From contig JAJOIW010000095.1 in assembly GCA_021209225.1 (NCBI GenBank), positions 1 through 32,618 on the forward strand: 32,618 nucleotides of DNA, written 5' to 3'. A model generated the notes under the pieces. The model was not told the origin of the DNA and searched no databases. It saw nothing but the letters and a program-made list of their open reading frames with translations. Of the stretch, positions 28,735 to 32,618 are shown in pieces; position 1 is the stretch's first letter, and every line of letters starts with the position of its first letter. Position numbers and translations under genes: made by a program. This stretch comes from Verrucomicrobiota bacterium. Its GTDB lineage: Bacteria; Verrucomicrobiota; Verrucomicrobiia; Limisphaerales; JAJOIW01.

Positions 28735-28905
28735 ATGCCCATGATTGGTAAAGGCAAATCAAGAGAGGAGAACCGATACTACCTGCTTCCCGGTATGGGG
28801 AAGCTGAACCGCCAGAAGCGGAGGAAGTTTCAAATAATTGCCTTGATTGTGGGGATAGTCACTTCGGCTATCCTGTGTGCCCTGTTCTACGTGACCTCAC
28901 GATGA
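28735..28905 (+). CDS. Small single-pass membrane protein
   Basis: 56 codons from ATG 28735 (an upstream in-frame ATG at 28708 would add nine residues). The N-terminal half is basic and hydrophilic (KGKSREENRYYLLPGMGKLN, RQKRRKF). It is followed by a single transmembrane helix, IIALIVGIVTSAILCALFYV, ending TSR. Basic residues before the helix favour an N-in orientation. No family function is known to me. It converges on the unknown protein of the M56 operon with an 18-nt gap. Confidence 0.6.
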   Translation: MPMIGKGKSREENRYYLLPGMGKLNRQKRRKFQIIALIVGIVTSAILCALFYVTSR

Positions 28906-28923
28906 TGGGGATCTATGGCTTTG

Positions 28924-30144
28924 TCATGGATCCGGGGCGGGATCCAGTCTGGCCCTGGTCGATTCGTATGCCTTCCACATCTGGTAGGATCGGAGTTGCT
29001 CATCGGATAGAATGGACTTGAGGGCTTCTGATTTTTGTTGGTGTACCCAATCCGAATGTTGGGATCGTTCTGGGTCGCTCAAGTTGGGGTCGTTTTGAAT
29101 AGCCAGGATTTCTGAGTCAGCCACAATTTCAATTTCATTGATGGTGGTTGCCTGGGATCGCCCGATGCCTGCCCGGTCAAGGAGGGACAACGTGCGTTTG
29201 AATCCGGGTGAATCCATGGCACTCCAGATACTGGATTGTTCCGGGGTCAGGTGAATCTTCAGGAGCTGATCCATTTGTTGGGATGTGGGGGAGATACCTC
29301 TTTGTGCCCATTGGTCCCACTGCAGGAATATAGACCTGAAAACATCCGGACTGAGATTGAGGGCACCGATTTTCTGGCGGAGATTGCCGGCTGTCGGTGA
29401 GTAGCGCAATAGGAATTCGACAGGGTCAACAGGCTCCAGGATGGATGAAAGCTCCAGAATTTGTGCCGAAGTCAGCTGAATCTGGCTCCCGGCATGGTCC
29501 AACGCATCTGGACCATGCCATCCAGACTTGGGCCGGTTGGATGGCTTCAGAAGTGAAGAAATAAACTGATCGAGCTTGTCGATCTGGTCTGAACTGAGGC
29601 GGCCCCAGATCTCTGGTCCCAGAGCCACCCAGGATGAGGAATCGACCGTCCAGGATTCCCAATCCTGCTCACTCTCAGGCAGTATCGTCGTCAGGATAGT
29701 GATCCTTTCCTGATTGAGTGAACGGATGGACTCCCGGATCTCACTTTCATTGGAAAACCGGGGTTGAGCCTCCCACCAGGTTAAATCCAGTTTGCCCACT
29801 TCCTGCCGCAGCCTGGAGCGGAAGAGTTGATTCATCTCCCCCGTGACAATATTTTTTATGGTCTCCTCCGGGCACCCAATCTCCCGGAGATTCTGCACAT
29901 AGGTCAGATAGTTAGTGGATTCGATCTGGCTCCAGTGAAATGGCTCCCTCTCAATGGAAATGGGGGAATTTGTGTGGACGACTTGAGATTGGATGGGTGC
30001 GCTGACTGAGTTTTGAGCCTCCCCGATTGGGACCAGAGGTGCAACAGGCTGATCCCGTTTCGGGAGACTGGAGATCCAAATCAGGGCAGATACAGCTGTG
30101 ACTGCCACAATGATCCAGGTTGCCTGCTTCCATGGATGGGACAT
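28924..30144 (-). CDS. Membrane-anchored helical protein of unknown function, third gene of the blaI/M56 operon
   Basis: 406 residues starting 1 nt after the M56 gene stop, so almost certainly co-translated with it. The first ~30 residues (MSHPWKQATWIIVAVTAVSALIWISSLPK) hold one transmembrane helix, given here as ATWIIVAVTAVSALIW. The rest should be periplasmic and helical, with several LTxxQ-like motifs: LSSDQIDKLDQF, LTSAQILELSSIL, LTPEQSSIW and LSDEQLRSYQMW. LTxxQ motifs are known from Spy/CpxP stress proteins; whether this is homology or convergence is open. No enzyme motif is seen. Its position suggests it is a sensor, a substrate or a regulator of the M56 protease. Confidence 0.75.
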   Translation of the reverse strand: MSHPWKQATWIIVAVTAVSALIWISSLPKRDQPVAPLVPIGEAQNSVSAPIQSQVVHTNSPISIEREPFHWSQIESTNYLTYVQNLREIGCPEETIKNIVTGEMNQLFRSRLRQEVGKLDLTWWEAQPRFSNESEIRESIRSLNQERITILTTILPESEQDWESWTVDSSSWVALGPEIWGRLSSDQIDKLDQFISSLLKPSNRPKSGWHGPDALDHAGSQIQLTSAQILELSSILEPVDPVEFLLRYSPTAGNLRQKIGALNLSPDVFRSIFLQWDQWAQRGISPTSQQMDQLLKIHLTPEQSSIWSAMDSPGFKRTLSLLDRAGIGRSQATTINEIEIVADSEILAIQNDPNLSDPERSQHSDWVHQQKSEALKSILSDEQLRSYQMWKAYESTRARLDPAPDP

Positions 30145-30145
30145 C

Positions 30146-31196
30146 TTACGGAAAAATCAATCGGATGGTATCAAAGGAAATCAGCTGAACCGGCCTCGGA
30201 AACAATGGATCTGTCAGCCCAACCGCCGCCAGAAGCAATATCAGAAACGCCCCGGCTATCAAACCAAACTTAGGCAGTGACGACGGCCTCGCCATCTCAC
30301 GGAATCGACATAAAATCTCATCATCCACATCACAGAAACTCACCCGGATCGGCTGCAGTTCCGGGACCTCGATGGTTTGTGGGGTCATGAATTGCAGCAA
30401 GGTTCTGGCGTAAAGCTTGCGGTCCCCTGTGCGTGAATGCTTCAGGGCTGCCGCATCGGCCGCGATTTCCATGTCGATCATCACCCACTTGAAAACCCAC
30501 TTGAGAAGTGGGTTGAACCAGTGGATCCCTTTGAAGACAACGATGAGCTGATTCAATAAAAGATCCCCTCGCTTCATATGCGCCAGTTCATGCCTGAAAA
30601 TCAAATACCACTGCCGCTGAGTCAGCTTCTGCATCATCTCAGTGGGAATCACAAGTCGTGGCTGGAATACCCCATACAAACCCGGGCTTGTCACCCCTAA
30701 ACGTATGCACCAGGGTCACCTGTGGATCCATTCCCATGTCGTTTTCCGCATCCGCCAGGGCATTGAGTATTTCCGGTGATCCCACCAGTTCACATTGTTT
30801 GATGAAGCCATTGTAGAACTGGCGCATCTTCAACCATCGGGCGCCGGAAATCACCACCCCGATAATCCAGACAGCCGATAACAATCGAATCAGATAAAAA
30901 GACAAGTCCAATCCTTCTCCCTGGTCCGGACGGCTTCCACCCGCAGACGATAAATGGCCTGTGCTTCCATCCACTTGGAGCCCGGTGAAATTGGACATAC
31001 TCGACGGCGATTCCGGCCCGCCAACCATCAGCAGGCGAACCAATAAAACAAACCACAACACAACCACCAGCTCAGGCTTGATCCATGGACCAAAACACAG
31101 CCTGATCCCCAATACCAGAAGCCCCAGCAATGTCGCCTGCCAGGAAACCTCCAATATCGCTTCACAGAATATTTCAACCAGTGAGGCAAATGACAC
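30146..31196 (-). CDS. M56 (BlaR1/MecR1-type) membrane metalloprotease, one frameshift
   Basis: Zinc metalloprotease that in BlaR1/MecR1 cleaves or triggers cleavage of the BlaI repressor. Start GTG 31196, 1 nt after the blaI stop. Hydrophobic helices: ATLLGLLVLGIRLCF, ELVVVLWFVLLVRLLMV, YLIRLLSAVWIIGVVISG and near the C-terminus LIAGAFLILLLAAVGL. The catalytic motif is FRHELAHMKRGD (H203, H207) with a further WFNPLLKWVF and DMEIAADAAAL supplying the third ligand. The frame breaks at a C-run of four (30694-30697); with three it reads LVHTFRGVTSPGLYGVFQP. Restored length is 349 residues. It ends about 20 residues after the last helix, so the usual extracellular beta-lactam-sensing domain is missing. 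Confidence 0.88.
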
Positions 31197-31197
31197 C

Positions 31198-31572
31198 TTA
31201 ATCCTCCATTTCTTCAGCTATCCGCCTCAATTCCGCCAGGCGGGATTCACTTAACTTTTTGGATTTGGCGAAATGCACAAACATCTCCTCCAATGAGCCA
31301 TCGAATACCTGATTCAAAAAATTCTCACTCTGCGCAAGTTTCGTCGATTCTTCAGACACCAGAGGAAAATACAAATATAAATTTTTGTATTTCCGATAGG
31401 AAATCGCTCCTTTTTTCACCAGTCGGCTGAGAAAGGTTTTCACCGTGCGGATATCCCAGGATTCAGAGTTGGCCACCTCCTCGGCGATGTCGTACGCCGG
31501 CAATGGGGAATGCTTCCACAGAAGCTTCATTATTCTCCATTCGGACTCAGATATTTTGGGTGTCTTCTTCAT
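31198..31572 (-). CDS. BlaI/MecI-family transcriptional repressor
   Basis: 124-residue winged-helix repressor. The N-terminal DNA-binding domain reads ISESEWRIMKLLWKHSPLPA and RTVKTFLSRLVKKGAISYRK, the typical BlaI/CopY signature; the C-terminal dimerisation helix ends LAELRRIAEEMED. In known systems it is cleaved on a signal relayed by the M56 partner encoded next to it, here the next gene. It is probably autoregulated from the divergent region upstream. Gene order blaI, M56 protease, unknown protein, all on the minus strand with 1-nt gaps. Confidence 0.92.
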   Translation of the reverse strand: MKKTPKISESEWRIMKLLWKHSPLPAYDIAEEVANSESWDIRTVKTFLSRLVKKGAISYRKYKNLYLYFPLVSEESTKLAQSENFLNQVFDGSLEEMFVHFAKSKKLSESRLAELRRIAEEMED

Positions 31573-31796
31573 GATTCAATTCTTAAACCTTGAACTCTGG
31601 AGTCAGATCTAAGATTACGTATGTTCTCAAAGATCGCAATACAGAATCTGAAATTTGTAAAATTCTGCTCCGGATTCCGGCTGGTCAGCCGCTGGCAAAA
31701 ATCATTTGTGGGGAGGGTATGGGGAGTGGATTCCGCATCATTCCTGAGCGAGACCTGCTTGTTGTGAGTTGTCGGGTCTGCTTAAATGAACCGGAA
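31573..31796. promoter_or_regulatory. Divergent region between blaI-like operon and proA
   Basis: The 224-bp region between the repressor gene and proA. On the minus strand a promoter-like TTGCGA / TAATCT with a 16-nt gap can be read around 31610-31640, and a palindromic TACGTA core lies over its downstream box. TACA and TGTA half-sites at about 31640-31660 resemble BlaI operator halves but with wide spacing. These are weak visual matches. Confidence 0.25.
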
Positions 31797-32618
31797 ATGA
31801 ATTTGGAGCTGGAAATGCGGAGTATTGGGCGCCGGGCCCGATTGGCTTCCCACGAATTGGGGAAACTGACTGCCGGCCAACGCGATCGTTGTCTGAATGC
31901 CATGGCGGATGCGATCGGGATGGCTGTTGACCGGCTGGTGGAAGCCAATGCGCGGGATCTGGAGTATGGGCAAGAGTTGGGTTTGAGTTCCGCGATGATG
32001 GATCGGTTGAAATTAACCCCTGCAGGAATTGCCGGGATGGCGCGTGGACTGAGAGAGGTGGCCGCCCTGCCGGATCCGACCGGGAGAATGCTTGAGAGTC
32101 GGGAATTGCCCAACGGTTTGCGTCTTGAGAAGGTGAGTTGCGCGCTGGGCGTGATCGTGATCATCTACGAATCGCGCCCCAATGTGACGGCTGATGCGGC
32201 TGGACTCTGTTTCAAAGCGGGCAGTGCCACCATTCTCAGGGGCGGCAAGGAGGCGATGCATTCCAATTCGGCCATTGCGGAGATCATGACTGAAGCGGCG
32301 CGCAAGGTTGAGCCTGAATTTCCTGTTGATGCGGTTCAGGTGATTCAGACAGCGGATCGTCAGGCCATACCGGCTCTTTTATCACTGACCGAATATGTGG
32401 ACTTGTGCATGCCCCGCGGTGGGGAGGGTTTGATTCGTGCTGTGATGGAGTGCTCCCGCGTCCCGGTCATCAAGCACTACACTGGAGTCTGCCATGTTTA
32501 CATCCATCAGGATGCCGACCCCGACATGGCCCTGGCTATCGTGATCAATGCGAAATGTCAGCGTCCGGGAGTGTGCAACGCCGCCGAAACACTGCTCCTC
32601 GACCAGGCCGTGGCTCCA
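31797..32618 (+). CDS. proA: Gamma-glutamyl phosphate reductase, 3' end outside window
   Basis: Second enzyme of proline synthesis: NADPH-dependent reduction of gamma-glutamyl phosphate. The frame is open to the window edge (274 codons, of ~415 expected). Motifs: MRSIGRRARLASHELGKL at the N-terminus, LGVIVIIYESRPNVTADAA, LCFKAGSATILRGGKEA, PVIKHYTGVCHVYIHQDA, and the catalytic-Cys segment RPGVCNAAETLLL (C260). Start ATG 31797 fits the family. An earlier in-frame ATG at 31719 has GGAGGG only 1 nt upstream and would add an unusual 26-residue extension. Proline synthesis partner proB is not in the window. Confidence 0.93.
   Translation, partial: MNLELEMRSIGRRARLASHELGKLTAGQRDRCLNAMADAIGMAVDRLVEANARDLEYGQELGLSSAMMDRLKLTPAGIAGMARGLREVAALPDPTGRMLESRELPNGLRLEKVSCALGVIVIIYESRPNVTADAAGLCFKAGSATILRGGKEAMHSNSAIAEIMTEAARKVEPEFPVDAVQVIQTADRQAIPALLSLTEYVDLCMPRGGEGLIRAVMECSRVPVIKHYTGVCHVYIHQDADPDMALAIVINAKCQRPGVCNAAETLLLDQAVAP

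Noticed and set aside
31685-32164. Minus-strand ORF of about 160 codons
   Set aside because: It is antisense to proA, whose plus-strand product has clear family motifs throughout.
1-32618. CRISPR arrays, insertion sequences, prophage or plasmid genes
   Set aside because: No regularly spaced direct repeats, transposase, integrase, replication or structural phage motifs were seen in any frame.

Overview
The window is about 32.6 kb of bacterial chromosome, roughly 55% GC by eye, and nearly every gene can be assigned to a family. The gene content points to the Planctomycetota-Verrucomicrobiota-Chlamydiota (PVC) group, most likely Verrucomicrobiota. The pointers are a DUF1549/DUF1553 cytochrome-like protein followed by a DUF1501 protein and a WD40 protein, McsA/McsB/ClpC without CtsR, a LolC/LolD pair, and the BlaI/M56 pair with an extra exported protein. 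No plasmid, phage, CRISPR, rRNA or tRNA signal was found. Phylum placement is inference from gene families only.

Layout. 1-5.6 kb (+): the tail of an unknown gene, then DUF1549/DUF1553, DUF1501 and WD40 genes, tightly packed, followed by a GC-rich hairpin region and a decayed hydrolase remnant. 5.6-7.1 kb: a clearly AT-richer islet with a SIMPL-domain gene (-) and a small membrane protein gene (+). 7.2-11.3 kb (-): a small GspC-like exported protein and a SWIM-SNF2 helicase. 11.8-16.6 kb: a large hybrid histidine kinase (+) converging on a MidA-type methyltransferase (-). 16.7-20.4 kb (+): metallo-beta-lactamase-fold hydrolase, beta-hydroxyacid dehydrogenase, lolC, lolD. 20.6-25.9 kb (+): ilvE, mcsA, mcsB, clpC, closed by a strong intrinsic terminator. 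26.1-28.9 kb (+): PIN-TRAM membrane protein, GlcD-type FAD oxidase, small membrane protein. 28.9-31.6 kb (-): blaI-like repressor, M56 protease and an unknown membrane-anchored LTxxQ-type protein, forming one operon. 31.8 kb to the end (+): proA, running off the window.

A key reading note: eleven genes are each broken by one or two single-base frame disruptions, thirteen in all. Nine of these lie in homopolymer runs. Correcting one base at each site restores a full-length family-like protein every time, including housekeeping genes such as clpC and lolD. Coordinates below are for the restored genes. The most likely cause is uncorrected sequencing or assembly error, but slippage during expression cannot be excluded from sequence alone.

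How the genes work together. mcsA-mcsB-clpC encode protein-arginine phosphorylation coupled to Clp proteolysis. The blaI/M56/unknown operon looks like a signal-relay protease system in which the usual sensor domain has been moved to a separate protein. lolCD serve lipoprotein export. The DUF1549/DUF1501/WD40 group is a PVC-type exported set of unknown biochemical function. The best candidates for an undescribed system are the BlaI/M56/third-gene operon and, with less certainty, the DUF1549-DUF1501-WD40 group.
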